From the NCBI RefSeq assembly GCF_017873435.1, contig NZ_JAGGKG010000009.1, positions 62,001 through 126,000 of the forward strand: DNA of 64,000 nt, written 5' to 3'. Position 1 is the first letter of the stretch, and the number at the start of each line of letters is the position of its first letter. The position numbers and the translations under genes are program-made. The notes below the pieces were generated by a model. It saw only the letters and a program-made list of their open reading frames with translations, was not told where the DNA came from and searched no databases. The DNA comes from Paenibacillus turicensis. Its GTDB lineage: Bacteria; Bacillota; Bacilli; Paenibacillales; Paenibacillaceae. Below are positions 8,719-18,019 of the stretch, piece after piece.

Positions 8719-9354
8719 ATGATTAAACCAGACGTAGAGAAAAGAATTATTGAAACTGGTGCAATGGCCATCGTTAGAGTAGAAACCATCGAACGTGGTC
8801 TTGAAATTGCAGAAGCTTGTCTTGAAGGTGGCGTAGATGTACTAGAAATTAGCTACACACTTCCAAACGCTGGTGAAGTAATCAAAGCGATTAACGATAA
8901 ATTTAAGGATCAAATTTTAGTTGGGGCAGGAACAGTGCTTGATAGCGAAACAGCACGTTTAGCTATTTTAGCAGGCGCTAAATTTATTATTGCTCCTACT
9001 TTGAGCAGCGAGGTAGCTGTAATGTGTAATCGTTACCGTATTCCTTATGGACCTGGCTGTACAACTGTATCTGAAATGGTTCAAGCGTTGGAATTAGGTG
9101 CTTCATTTGTAAAAGCATTCCCGATTTCTAACTTCTATGGCCCATCTTTAGTTAACGTTGTAAAAACTCCAATGCCTTATATGCCTGTTATGGCTTCTGG
9201 TGGCGTAACATTAGACAACTTAGCTGAATGGATTAAAAATGGCGTAGATTCTGTAGGCTTGGGTGGATTGTTAACAAAAGGCTCCAAGGCTGAAATTACA
9301 GAAAATGCTAGAAAAATCACTGATATTATTAAAGCAACAAGAGCAGCAATGTAA
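8719..9354 (+). CDS. KDPG/KHG-type 2-keto-3-deoxy-phosphogluconate aldolase family protein
   Basis: A 211-residue TIM-barrel aldolase. The catalytic glutamate is in DVLEISYTLP, the Schiff-base lysine in SFVKAFPIS, and the phosphate-binding loop in MASGGVTLDN, with GAGTVLD between. It should cleave a 2-keto-3-deoxy-6-phospho sugar acid to pyruvate and a triose phosphate. It is the last gene of the PTS operon (30 bases after the DapA-type gene, GGAGG site) and is followed by a terminator. Two aldolases of different families in one operon is unusual; they may act on different intermediates or stereoisomers. Confidence 0.88.
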   Translation: MIKPDVEKRIIETGAMAIVRVETIERGLEIAEACLEGGVDVLEISYTLPNAGEVIKAINDKFKDQILVGAGTVLDSETARLAILAGAKFIIAPTLSSEVAVMCNRYRIPYGPGCTTVSEMVQALELGASFVKAFPISNFYGPSLVNVVKTPMPYMPVMASGGVTLDNLAEWIKNGVDSVGLGGLLTKGSKAEITENARKITDIIKATRAAM

Positions 9355-9374
9355 CATAAAATCGTATATAATTA

Positions 9375-9422
9375 AACCTTCAACACTTATGTTATGAAGC
9401 ATAGGCTGTTGGAGGTTTTTTT
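9375..9422 (+). terminator. Terminator of the PTS/aldolase operon
   Basis: AACCTTCAACA...CATA pairs with the complementary TGTTGGAGGTT and is followed by a T run. The GGAGG in its 3' arm could also act on the GTG at 9425. Confidence 0.85.
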
Positions 9423-9457
9423 ATGTGGTTAAACAACTGAAAGGATTTATATATAGT

Positions 9458-11632
9458 ATGAATGTACCAACGATAACGAAGGCACAGCAATTGCTAGTAT
9501 TAGAGCATGAAGCAGGCGTAGCATTAAATGAAGTTCAGCGGCAGGCGGTGTTACATACCGAAGGTCCAATGTTGTTGCTTGCTACGCCAGGTTCAGGGAA
9601 AACAATGACATTAATAATGAAAATTGGCTTCCTTATTGAAGCTTGCCATATTCCTGCTAATCGGATTAAGGCAATAACCTTTAGTAGAGCGGCGGCTACC
9701 CATATGCAGGAACGATTTCAACGGTTTTTTCCTACGTTGCCTACAGCAAGCTTCTCCACGATTCATAGCCTAGCTTATGAAATTGTACGTGACTATTTAT
9801 ATGAACAACGTAAAGCCTACACGCTGATTGAAGGCAGAATGGACGAAAAGGAATATAGTCATGCGCCTAACAAATTGATGATCCTTAGACAGCTTTATTT
9901 TGAGATGACGGAAGAGAATTTAACAGAGGATCAGATGGAGGAGTTAACCACCTTCATTAGCTATGTAAAAAACAAAATGCTGCCTATGTCCCAGTGGGCA
10001 ACGGTAAAATGTAATATTCCTCATGCATTCGAGGTGATGAAGGCGTACGAGCATTATAAGCAAGAGCAGCATTCAACCCTGTTGCTGGATTATGATGATA
10101 TGCTGGTGGTTGCCTATAATGCACTAGAAGAGAATCCCGTGCTTTTGCATAAATATCAAGTTAGACATGATTATGTGCTGACAGATGAAAGCCAAGATAC
10201 ATCGTTATTGCAATATGCAATTATTGAGCAGTTGGTGAAGGAGCATCACAATTTATGTGTCGTTGGGGACGATGATCAGTCGATTTATAGCTGGCGAGGG
10301 GCGGAGCCTTCTTATTTGTTGCAGTTTAAAAAGAAATTCCCCGATTGTAACGTTTTATTTATGGAGCAAAATTATCGTTCTACCTCTACGATTGTTCAAG
10401 CGGCAAATGTGTTTATTAAGCGAAATAAAGAACGTTATGATAAAAGTATGTTTACACATAACGAGGTAGGCGAGCAAATTGTGCTCAAGACATGTCAAGA
10501 TGCTTATCATCAGCTCAATTATTTAATTGAAGAAATACAGCAGTATAGTGCAAATGGAGATTACGCCGAGGTTGCTGTCTTATATCGGAATCATAATAGT
10601 TCTATTTTGCTCATGAACCAGTTTGAACGTGCAGGCATTCCTTTTTATGCCAAGGATGGCGACTTTAAATTTTTCTCACATTGGGTTGTAAGTGATATTT
10701 TAAATTTAATGCGGATGACATTCACGGACAAACGGGTTGATATTTTTGAACAAATTTATATGAAAATTAATGGTTACCTTACGAAGGCTCAAATGAAGCA
10801 ACTGACGTTGCTAAACCAAGGTGAGTCTGTGTTTGAGACGTTATTATCGAAAATGGAGCTGAAGGACTACCAACGTAAGCAGCTTGAAGAGGTAAGAGAC
10901 GTGTTAACGCAAATGAAGGACATGCCTCCTGTTCATGCCATCGCAGTGATTCGGGAACGGTTAGGGTATGAGAAGGCAATTTTACGAATGAGTGAGCGTC
11001 TAGGCTTTAACGCAGAAAACTTAATAGGAATTTTGGACACATTAGCAGAAATCGCAGAACCACTTGATACGATGGTGGCCTTTGCGAATCGCTTAAAGGA
11101 ATTAGAACTGTTAATGAAGCAATCGAGGTTCCATCCCCATGCTGGAGCAGTCACCTTTTCTACTTTTCATAGCGCAAAGGGTTTGGAGTTTGAACGAGTG
11201 TATATGATTGATCTTATTGATGGTGTTATTCCCTCAGCACATGATACGGGGAAAAAGGGAAGCGGGATATCTACAATAGAAGAGGCGGCTCGTTTATTTT
11301 ATGTTGGAATGACTAGAGCGAAATCACATTTGGAGCTAATCAGTTATACGACTAAGGAGAACCGCAAAATTGCGGAGTCCATATTTATGACGAGTGTAAA
11401 ACAATATTGCACTCAGCATGGGGGCGGGGAAATTCGTCCAGCTGTGGATACGCAAGGCTTAATCCATCATCGTGAAGAGCTAGCTCTAGGAACGCACGTG
11501 AACCATCGAGAGTTTGGCATGGGCACACTCATTTCCATCGACCATGATTATATTAAGGTGAACTTTGGGACGGTACAAAAAACATTGTCTTTAGCGCTTT
11601 GTCTTGAGCTAGGCTTGCTTGAAAAGATGTAA
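9458..11632 (+). CDS. UvrD/Rep-family ATP-dependent DNA helicase
   Basis: A superfamily 1A helicase of about 724 residues. Motifs in order: Walker A ATPGSGKT, motif Ia AITFSRAAA, motif II DESQD (DEYQD in most UvrD), motif III GDDDQSIYSWRGAE, motif IV QNYRST, motif V TFHSAKGLEFE and motif VI ARLFYVGMTRAK. The C terminus (about 55 residues, VNHREFGMGTLISIDHDYIKVNFG) resembles the Tudor-like tail of PcrA that binds RNA polymerase. The frame also starts at GTG 9425, which can use the GGAGG inside the upstream terminator; ATG 9458 has AAGGA 13 bases upstream, so the start is uncertain. It is probably an accessory repair helicase, not the main PcrA. Confidence 0.88.
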   Translation: MNVPTITKAQQLLVLEHEAGVALNEVQRQAVLHTEGPMLLLATPGSGKTMTLIMKIGFLIEACHIPANRIKAITFSRAAATHMQERFQRFFPTLPTASFSTIHSLAYEIVRDYLYEQRKAYTLIEGRMDEKEYSHAPNKLMILRQLYFEMTEENLTEDQMEELTTFISYVKNKMLPMSQWATVKCNIPHAFEVMKAYEHYKQEQHSTLLLDYDDMLVVAYNALEENPVLLHKYQVRHDYVLTDESQDTSLLQYAIIEQLVKEHHNLCVVGDDDQSIYSWRGAEPSYLLQFKKKFPDCNVLFMEQNYRSTSTIVQAANVFIKRNKERYDKSMFTHNEVGEQIVLKTCQDAYHQLNYLIEEIQQYSANGDYAEVAVLYRNHNSSILLMNQFERAGIPFYAKDGDFKFFSHWVVSDILNLMRMTFTDKRVDIFEQIYMKINGYLTKAQMKQLTLLNQGESVFETLLSKMELKDYQRKQLEEVRDVLTQMKDMPPVHAIAVIRERLGYEKAILRMSERLGFNAENLIGILDTLAEIAEPLDTMVAFANRLKELELLMKQSRFHPHAGAVTFSTFHSAKGLEFERVYMIDLIDGVIPSAHDTGKKGSGISTIEEAARLFYVGMTRAKSHLELISYTTKENRKIAESIFMTSVKQYCTQHGGGEIRPAVDTQGLIHHREELALGTHVNHREFGMGTLISIDHDYIKVNFGTVQKTLSLALCLELGLLEKM

Positions 11633-11762
11633 AGATAATTGAAATTACTCCAATGCATGCTACATCAATGTGCTGTGAGAAATGGGGTAGGGTTTTCTTC
11701 TTTTTTGTCCTTGCTATGCATAACTTGTATAGATGATGAACCGCCATCAAGGGGGCATGGGG

Positions 11763-12563
11763 ATGAGATTTAGAAGAGGCTGGCATAGTCGGAAGAGACG
11801 ATCTCGTGTAAGTAGACGTAAGCTGTGGCTCATAATTAGTGCTGTTTTTATTTTATTTATTTTTCAATTTATCGGTTACGTGGAACGTAATATGAAGGAG
11901 CCAATTAAGCATTTAGCCAATATTCGCGTGAAGCAAATTGCCACAAAATCAATTAGTGATGCTATTATGGCGCAGGTAGCCAACCAAGCAGCTATCGCCG
12001 ACCTGATTGATTGGAAGGAAGATAGCTCGGGCAAAATTAATGGTTTTATGCTGAACTATTCTGCACATATGCGCATTACTTCAGATACGATTAAAACGGT
12101 GCGCAAGACATTAGAGGATGTATCCAAATTATCAGAGCATATCCCGCTTGGGCAAGCATTAGGCAGTCCTTTGATTGCTTCCTTTGGACCCAATATCCCG
12201 ATCAAAATTGAGCCACAAGGGGACGTGAAGGTTGATTTAAACACAAGACGGCAGGACGCTGGGATCAATATGATTTTAGTTGAGGTCTACTTACGAGTGA
12301 AAACAGAGTTAGCTGTTGTTGTTCCTTTTGATATGGGGGCAGAGTCAGTTGAAACGGAGATTCCGATTTCTTATTTGCTAGTTGTTGGTGATGTTCCGAT
12401 GTATTATTATGACAATAAAGGGAATCCCGTTGGCAATAATGGGGCAGGAGCACCAACCATTGCTTTACCACTAGCGCAAACTGACAAAAGCGAAAAAAGT
12501 GGAGAGAGTGGCAGTAGTTCAGGCACAAATGAGGTTCCCCAAACCAAATCAACTACTCATTAA
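11763..12563 (+). CDS. yunB: Sporulation protein YunB
   Basis: A 266-residue protein with an Arg-rich N terminus, one membrane anchor (about 19-37, LWLIISAVFILFIFQFIGY) and an extracytoplasmic domain with IPLGQALGSPLIASFGPNIPIKI, a hallmark of YunB. In B. subtilis YunB is a sigma-E dependent protein needed for normal sporulation. The ATG at 11763 has AAGGGGG seven bases upstream and is chosen over ATG 11733 and 11757. The next gene, in convergent orientation, encodes a LytH-like peptidase; yunA(lytH) and yunB are also neighbours in B. subtilis. The C-terminal 35 residues are a low-complexity Ser/Gly tail. Confidence 0.88.
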   Translation: MRFRRGWHSRKRRSRVSRRKLWLIISAVFILFIFQFIGYVERNMKEPIKHLANIRVKQIATKSISDAIMAQVANQAAIADLIDWKEDSSGKINGFMLNYSAHMRITSDTIKTVRKTLEDVSKLSEHIPLGQALGSPLIASFGPNIPIKIEPQGDVKVDLNTRRQDAGINMILVEVYLRVKTELAVVVPFDMGAESVETEIPISYLLVVGDVPMYYYDNKGNPVGNNGAGAPTIALPLAQTDKSEKSGESGSSSGTNEVPQTKSTTH

Positions 12564-12594
12564 ACGTATGATTGGTAACTTTAATACGAAGAAT

Positions 12595-12670
12595 AGATCA
12601 AACTTGAAATGAGCTCTTGACCGCTAACCCAAAATAGCGAAGAGACAAAGCGGTTCTGAAGAATGTCGCT
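12595..12670 (-). repeat. Fragment of the dispersed inverted-repeat (MITE-like) family, copy D
   Basis: Read on the minus strand this stretch aligns with the right end of copy C (55141-55347), sharing TTTGTCTCTTCGCTA / CTGTCTCTTCGCTA and ATTTCAAG-TTGA, with small gaps. Only one half of the element is present. Confidence 0.5.
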
Positions 12671-12682
12671 TAAAAATAAAAG

Positions 12683-12718
12683 AAAAAGGCCGAACTACTG
12701 TGTAGTTTCAGCCTTTTT
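12683..12718. terminator. Bidirectional terminator between yunB and the lytH-like gene
   Basis: AAAAAGGC...GAACTAC pairs with GTAGTTTCAGCCTTTTT; A-run on one side and T-run on the other serve both strands. It overlaps the last codons of the minus-strand gene. Confidence 0.85.
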
Positions 12719-13780
12719 CTTCGTTAAGCTTATTTTTTCTTGTCGTTCCCATTGTTTAAGTAGTGGGTAAGGATTAAATGCCCACTCCTGCGAGCCCGTA
12801 TCCCGATAAATGCCGTAATGCAGATGAGGAGCGAACTTCCCTTGCGTTCCTTTTGGACCATAACCACTGCTACCCACCCAACCGATCACTTGTCCTGCTT
12901 CAACGATGGTGCCAACTTCAATTTTTTTGTTGTAGCCTTGTAAATGTGCGTAATAGTGATAACGATTGTTAAGATCACGTATACCAATTCGCCAGCCCCC
13001 ATAAGGGTTCCACCCCTTGGTCTCGATAATACCATTACATACACTTCGAACAGGTGTGCCATGAGGGGCAAAAATATCAGTCCCTTCATGAATTCGTAAG
13101 CCACCCCAGCCCCGACGCGCCCCCCAAGTGTCTCGGTACGTATAAATACTTTTTAAAGGCAACGGAAATTTACTGTCTGTAAGATTTAATTGACCATATT
13201 GCTTATATATTTTGGCAAACTGATGAATACGTCTGACCGCAGAATCCTTTTGATAATATCGCCATAAAGAAATTCGAATATCATCTTCATTATATCCTGA
13301 TTTTGATAAATAGGTAGCCACAGTGAATAACACATCTCGATCACTGTTCGGATCTGCCTTGCCATCAGCATTTGCATCAATTCCAATTCCACCAAACATC
13401 GCAATTGTTGTTGGATTCTGATCAGAAGGATTTGGATTTAATGCTCCTTCCCATTGTCGTTCTTGAAAAGAGATCTGTGTTAGGCGATGACTCGACTTAT
13501 TTATTTTTTTTTGAGGTGTAATCGATCTCTCATATTGATCTAATGCAGCTAACCAATACCAAGGGACATTAGTAAGTAATGAAATATCTTTATATAAGGT
13601 TAAACGTTGCTTATATACGTCATCTTTATTGGTCGCTTGGACAGGCAAGTCAGGAGCTGCTGCTCTTGCGCCACCTATGCCTGAAAATAAATAGACAACA
13701 AGAAGAGCAGTTACACAGCAAAGACTAATCCATACCTTTGTAGAAAAACGACGTGTACCTTTAAATTGCAATGACCGCAA
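12695..13780 (-). CDS. lytH: M23-family peptidase, LytH-like (sporulation cell-wall L-Ala-D-Glu endopeptidase)
   Basis: A protein of about 361 residues with an N-terminal membrane anchor/signal (VWISLCCVTALLVVYLF), a central region of the LytH type and a C-terminal LytM/M23 zinc peptidase domain with HEGTDIF (HxxxD) and the HLHYG motif; YHYYAHL is the third metal/catalytic region. LytH in B. subtilis trims peptide side chains in the spore cortex. The start is chosen at a TTG (13780) that lies seven bases after AAGGAGG; the frame extends 8 codons further to another TTG without such a site. Its final codons form the arm of the shared terminator. YunB and YutD neighbours support the call. Confidence 0.82.
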   Translation of the reverse strand: MRSLQFKGTRRFSTKVWISLCCVTALLVVYLFSGIGGARAAAPDLPVQATNKDDVYKQRLTLYKDISLLTNVPWYWLAALDQYERSITPQKKINKSSHRLTQISFQERQWEGALNPNPSDQNPTTIAMFGGIGIDANADGKADPNSDRDVLFTVATYLSKSGYNEDDIRISLWRYYQKDSAVRRIHQFAKIYKQYGQLNLTDSKFPLPLKSIYTYRDTWGARRGWGGLRIHEGTDIFAPHGTPVRSVCNGIIETKGWNPYGGWRIGIRDLNNRYHYYAHLQGYNKKIEVGTIVEAGQVIGWVGSSGYGPKGTQGKFAPHLHYGIYRDTGSQEWAFNPYPLLKQWERQEKISLTKKKAETTQ

Positions 13781-13919
13781 ACCAAACTCCTCCTTAACAA
13801 GCAATGAGCTTAGTTTGTTTAAAATTTCTAATTTTATTCTGATTCTTAGTCTATGATCGTATTCAAAGACGAGCTATGTTATAATAAATCGTGATTATAA
13901 TGCTCAGGGGGAGTAAAGC

Positions 13920-14237
13920 TTGATTCAAATAGGTAATAAAACATATGAATTAATTCAAAATTATCGCGAAGCTTGGAATCCGGAAGCATTTAAGCAGAAA
14001 TATAGTGAGGTTCTTGACCGATATGATTACATTATCGGAGACTGGGGTTATGAAAAGCTAAGACTTAAAGGTTTTTTACGTGACACCCATCCGAAAGCGA
14101 ATCGAGACACCGCATTTTCCGGAATCACAGATTACATTAACGAATATTGCAATTTTGGTTGTGCCTATTTTGTGTTACAAAGAGTGAAAGATAATAATGC
14201 AACAGCTCCGGCTCCAGTTGAAAATACAGAGGCCTAA
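13920..14237 (+). CDS. yutD: YutD family protein (DUF1027)
   Basis: A 105-residue cytoplasmic protein of unknown function. The signature DRYDYIIGDWGYEKLRLKGF followed by an INEYCNFGCAYFVL cysteine-containing end is the YutD family. It starts with TTG after CAGGGGGAG. In B. subtilis yutD lies near yunA(lytH)/yunB, and the same grouping is seen here. No catalytic motif is evident. Confidence 0.88.
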   Translation: MIQIGNKTYELIQNYREAWNPEAFKQKYSEVLDRYDYIIGDWGYEKLRLKGFLRDTHPKANRDTAFSGITDYINEYCNFGCAYFVLQRVKDNNATAPAPVENTEA

Positions 14238-14283
14238 GCTTAAATTTAAGCTTCTTAACCTTTAACATCATAAAATAGACATG

Positions 14284-14343
14284 AAAACCCGAGTGATCAT
14301 TCCAAATTCTTATTAGAATTTCTTGATCACTCGGGTTATTTTA
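14284..14343. terminator. Bidirectional terminator between yutD and the S41 protease gene
   Basis: AACCCGAGTGATCA pairs with TGATCACTCGGGTT around an inner imperfect palindrome; A/T runs on both sides. Confidence 0.85.
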
Positions 14344-14357
14344 TTGTTAAGCTATGA

Positions 14358-15851
14358 CTAATAAGCTAACTTTAGTGTGTCTTGATGATAACTCCAGCTT
14401 AACCCTGGAAATTGGCGTTGAAACTCATGTAGCTCGATAAAGGCCTCATCCTGTATTAATTTCACATTGCCTGAAGCTTTTGTAAATACTTTGGATTTGC
14501 CGTTTTTATCCCTAATAATCAGCTTTTGTGTCTGATTATTCCAGCTTATGTCACCTCGAATTAGGGAGGACAACACACGGGCTTGGGCATATGTTTTCGT
14601 TTTATTTCCATTTTGGATGACATCAAGCTCACCAGCAAATGGGCTACCATTAATGGCAATGCCATAAACACTCCCACTTAGCTCCAATTTTCTCACGCCA
14701 GCCTTATACATTCCACTTATTAATTGCGCTGTAGCGTTATTATCGATAACAATATCTGGACTTAGTCCAATATGATTAAAATCGACTTTGTTTGGTGTTA
14801 AGTAACGCTGAACAGTTAGTTTTAATGCGCTACCGTTAGATAATGAGAATATATTTTGAATACGAGCTTTGCCATACGTCTGAGAACCTAGCGTAACCGC
14901 AACACCATTATCATGCAATGCACCAGCTAAAATCTCCGAAGCACTTGCTGTTTGCTCATTTACTAACACGACCACGGGCATTCCTATATTTGTACCTCCG
15001 CTAATTCTAACAGGGGATAACTCATTACTTTGGTCAGATGTATACATTAAAATTCCATTTTTTATAAATTGTTTAGCAATATTGTTGGCTGCATCCACAT
15101 AACCACCTAAGTTGTTTCGTAAATCAAGAACAAGTGAAGTCATGCCTTCCTTTTTCAGTGCTTGCAATTTCAGATTAAATTGTTTATCAGCTTGCTCAGA
15201 GAAGGAAGCGATAGAGATGTATCCTACCTTTGTGGAAGGCAACATTTGTCCTCTAACAGATGGAAGTGAAAATGAAGCTCTATTTATCGTGAACGTCAAT
15301 GGTTTGCCCTGACGTAAAATCGTTAAAACAACGGAGCTGTTTTCTTTTCCTTGAATAAGGATCGTATCTTCCTTACTAGTTATAGCTTCTCCATCTACCT
15401 TGGTAATGATATCTCCCTTTTTAATACCCGCCATTTTAGCAGGGGAGCCATCAAGCGCATCAGTGACATATAACTTATTATCTCTAAAGCGGAGTGTAAC
15501 CCCAATGCCTGTGTACGATTGCGAAATTCCATCTTGAAAGGCTTGAAGCTCTTCTTTTGTAAAATAATCGCTGTATGGATCTTCTAGTGTATAAACCATT
15601 CCTCTTAATGCATTTTCAACAAATTGCTCTCGCTCAACACCTTGAATATTATAAGTATCTAAATAATCAAGCACTTCCTCAAACAAGGACAATTCTTTAT
15701 TTCGTTCCTCGGAGCTGGAGGCTTCCACATTGTTAGCTGTGGTTGTATTTTGTGCAAATACAAGCGCTTGAGGCAGAGTGAATAAAGATACACTTATACT
15801 AAGTACAATAATGAGTGCATGAGACTTTACTTTAAACTTTGTAAACAACAT
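14358..15851 (-). CDS. S41-family C-terminal processing peptidase with PDZ and copper-amine-oxidase-like stalk domain
   Basis: A secreted or membrane-tethered serine protease of 497 residues: signal peptide (1-33), N-terminal helical region, PDZ (about 110-190), S41 catalytic core and a C-terminal copper-amine-oxidase N-like domain (about 395-497). The Ser/Lys dyad is S303 in QTASASEI and K328 in TYGKARIQ, with Q332; the spacings (25 and 4) equal those of CtpB. In sporulating Bacilli CtpB cleaves SpoIVFA in the sigma-K checkpoint, but paralogues exist, so I do not assign a symbol. The start has AAGGAAG upstream. It is the last gene of a minus-strand run after nadK. Confidence 0.88.
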   Translation of the reverse strand: MLFTKFKVKSHALIIVLSISVSLFTLPQALVFAQNTTTANNVEASSSEERNKELSLFEEVLDYLDTYNIQGVEREQFVENALRGMVYTLEDPYSDYFTKEELQAFQDGISQSYTGIGVTLRFRDNKLYVTDALDGSPAKMAGIKKGDIITKVDGEAITSKEDTILIQGKENSSVVLTILRQGKPLTFTINRASFSLPSVRGQMLPSTKVGYISIASFSEQADKQFNLKLQALKKEGMTSLVLDLRNNLGGYVDAANNIAKQFIKNGILMYTSDQSNELSPVRISGGTNIGMPVVVLVNEQTASASEILAGALHDNGVAVTLGSQTYGKARIQNIFSLSNGSALKLTVQRYLTPNKVDFNHIGLSPDIVIDNNATAQLISGMYKAGVRKLELSGSVYGIAINGSPFAGELDVIQNGNKTKTYAQARVLSSLIRGDISWNNQTQKLIIRDKNGKSKVFTKASGNVKLIQDEAFIELHEFQRQFPGLSWSYHQDTLKLAY

Positions 15852-15930
15852 GGGTATCTTCCTTTTCTCTCTAAATTGAATCTATGTGTTTGATCATAAA
15901 TCCCATGAATACACATACATGAAACAACAC

Positions 15931-16728
15931 TTAATCTAAAAACGCATTACGTACTCTTGTCCAAAATGGAAATGGACGATAACGAACAAAGCTAACCTTT
16001 TGCTCCGCAACTTGGCAGCGAACAGAAATAAGATCGTTGACAGGAATGCTAAGGTGATCAATGGTCAGCATCAAATTTTGCTCCTTACGAGAGTATATAT
16101 CACAATGATGGTGTGCAGGTAACAACAACGAAGAGCCCATTGTACGAAAAACACGATTGTTAATCGATGCAATTTCGGAAATTTGCAAAGCCTCAATGGA
16201 AGGGTGAACAACGGTGCCCCCTAAACTTTTGTTGTAGGCAGTGCTACCTGAAGGTGAAGAGACACAGATGCCATCGCCACGAAACATTTCAAACATTTGA
16301 TCATTAATATCCACTTGTGCCATTACGGTACCGTCTACACTTTTAATTGTAAACTCGTTTAAGCATAAGGTAGATAAAGTACCTGATTTTTTAATAATAT
16401 CCAGTTGAATAATAGGATAGGATGCGATTCGAGGTCGCTCCCCATTTGCATGGCTCTCCATCAGACTCATCAATTGTGGAATCTCATCGCTTTTCCAATC
16501 TGCATAGAAACCTAGATGACCTGTATGTACACCAACAAACGCAGTAGTGGAAATTCGATCGATAAATGTATGGAAGGCATGGAGCATTGTCCCGTCCCCA
16601 CCAATGGATACAACGATATCAGGGTATTCTGCATCAAGCCTAAGTCCATGCTCAAACGCTAGCTTATGAAAGGTTTGACTAAGATTAACAGATAGCTCAT
16701 CGCCACGATCAAGTACGTAATATTTCAA
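15931..16728 (-). CDS. nadK: NAD kinase
   Basis: NadK phosphorylates NAD to NADP. The product shows GGDGTML, GHLGFYAD, LNEFTIKS and GDGICVSSPSGSTAYNKSLGG, the complete set of family motifs. The frame runs to 16788, but the TTG at 16728 has AAGGAG nine bases upstream, gives MKYYVLDRGDELS like other Firmicute NAD kinases, and gives 265 residues (B. subtilis NadF has 266). Upstream, in the same orientation, is ylbJ. Together with nadD and nadE at 1-1336 the window holds three NAD(P) biosynthesis genes. Confidence 0.93.
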   Translation of the reverse strand: MKYYVLDRGDELSVNLSQTFHKLAFEHGLRLDAEYPDIVVSIGGDGTMLHAFHTFIDRISTTAFVGVHTGHLGFYADWKSDEIPQLMSLMESHANGERPRIASYPIIQLDIIKKSGTLSTLCLNEFTIKSVDGTVMAQVDINDQMFEMFRGDGICVSSPSGSTAYNKSLGGTVVHPSIEALQISEIASINNRVFRTMGSSLLLPAHHHCDIYSRKEQNLMLTIDHLSIPVNDLISVRCQVAEQKVSFVRYRPFPFWTRVRNAFLD

Positions 16729-16792
16729 GGTTAAAGGCTCCTTATCATTAGTTACAACGATCATAATCAATTCTTTCATAGAAAACAATGTT

Positions 16793-18019
16793 TCATTGTA
16801 TGTTTTTTAATGTTGTGATGATTTGCTTCATTTTTTTTAGTAATAAAAGGAGTAGCATTATGCCAATCATGTACATGAACCAGCTTAAACTCGTTGTAAA
16901 TATGACCCATTTGGACATATACTCAGTTGGATTAAGTACAGGAATACCTAAATTAATAAATGAGCTAGATGCACCCATCGTAAATCGCCATAATAAAGTG
17001 ACCATAAATGCAGCGAGAAAAGCATGGATCAGACGTGCAAGCAGAAAAGGGGTATATCTTAAATCTGTTTCATTTAAAATACTAGCAACTTGAGCATGTA
17101 CGGATAAGCCTCCCCACGATAATATAAAAGCGGCAACTGCGGCCTGTAGCATTGGTGATACCGCGGTTGTAGCAGCAGCCTTTGCTCCTAATGTGACCTC
17201 AAATAAACCTCCAATTAAGGAATCGCCTAAATTAGGTGGTAGCTGTATAAGTGCTAATATCCACTCCAAACCATGGGCTAAATAGCTCATAATACCAGAT
17301 ACCGTAAGGACTTCAAGTATAACAGAAAAAAATAAGACCAAACCACCAACTACAGTCATAAGCTGTAAGGAGGAGGTCACAGCCTGCTGAAGTAAAAGTC
17401 CAACACTTCTTCCGTCTTTGAGTCTTGCCTCGTGCATGGCTTGAAAGGCTTGCTTGAGACTAATTTTACGTGCTGCTTCGTTTTGCATATTCATTTTTTC
17501 TTCTTTGGGTGTGGTAAATCTTAAAAATACCCCAAGTAACATGCCACTCCCATAGTGGGCGAGTGCTAAAGTTAAAGCTAACTTAGGGTTACCAAAAAAA
17601 CCGACGGACACCGCGCCAATTAAAAAGATCGGATCAGAGCTTGTTGTAAACGAAACAAGACGTTCCCCTTGACTTCGTGTAATGAGATTGTCCTTCCGTA
17701 GCTTAGCAGTGAGCTTAGCGCTCATGGGATAACCTGAAGCAAAGCCCATTGCAACGATAAAGCCTCCGCTACCAGGAATACGGAATAACGGGCGCATTAA
17801 GGGATCCAGTAGCGTACCTAGGAAGTGTACAATACCAAATCCAAGCATCACCTCGGAAATAACAAAAAAAGGAAAAAGGGAGGGGAATAAAACATCCCAC
17901 CAGATCGCAAGACCTCGAACCCCAGATTTCCATGTAGAGTCTGGATAATAAAACATAAGAATACTTAACATAAATAATAATAAAATGAGCAATATATGTT
18001 GAAGATGCTTTAATTTCAT
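16793..18019 (-). CDS. ylbJ: Sporulation integral membrane protein YlbJ
   Basis: A 408-residue polytopic membrane protein with two nucleoside-recognition (Gate) type halves: VRGLAIWWDVLFPSLFPFFV at the N terminus and the GFASGYPMSAKLTAKL region, then a second block with LIGGLFEVTLGA. In B. subtilis ylbJ is a sigma-E dependent gene required for heat-resistant spores. ATG with GGAGGAATT upstream. First gene of the minus-strand run ylbJ-nadK-S41 protease with gaps of 64 and 79 bases. Confidence 0.88.
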   Translation of the reverse strand: MKLKHLQHILLILLLFMLSILMFYYPDSTWKSGVRGLAIWWDVLFPSLFPFFVISEVMLGFGIVHFLGTLLDPLMRPLFRIPGSGGFIVAMGFASGYPMSAKLTAKLRKDNLITRSQGERLVSFTTSSDPIFLIGAVSVGFFGNPKLALTLALAHYGSGMLLGVFLRFTTPKEEKMNMQNEAARKISLKQAFQAMHEARLKDGRSVGLLLQQAVTSSLQLMTVVGGLVLFFSVILEVLTVSGIMSYLAHGLEWILALIQLPPNLGDSLIGGLFEVTLGAKAAATTAVSPMLQAAVAAFILSWGGLSVHAQVASILNETDLRYTPFLLARLIHAFLAAFMVTLLWRFTMGASSSFINLGIPVLNPTEYMSKWVIFTTSLSWFMYMIGIMLLLLLLKKMKQIITTLKNIQ

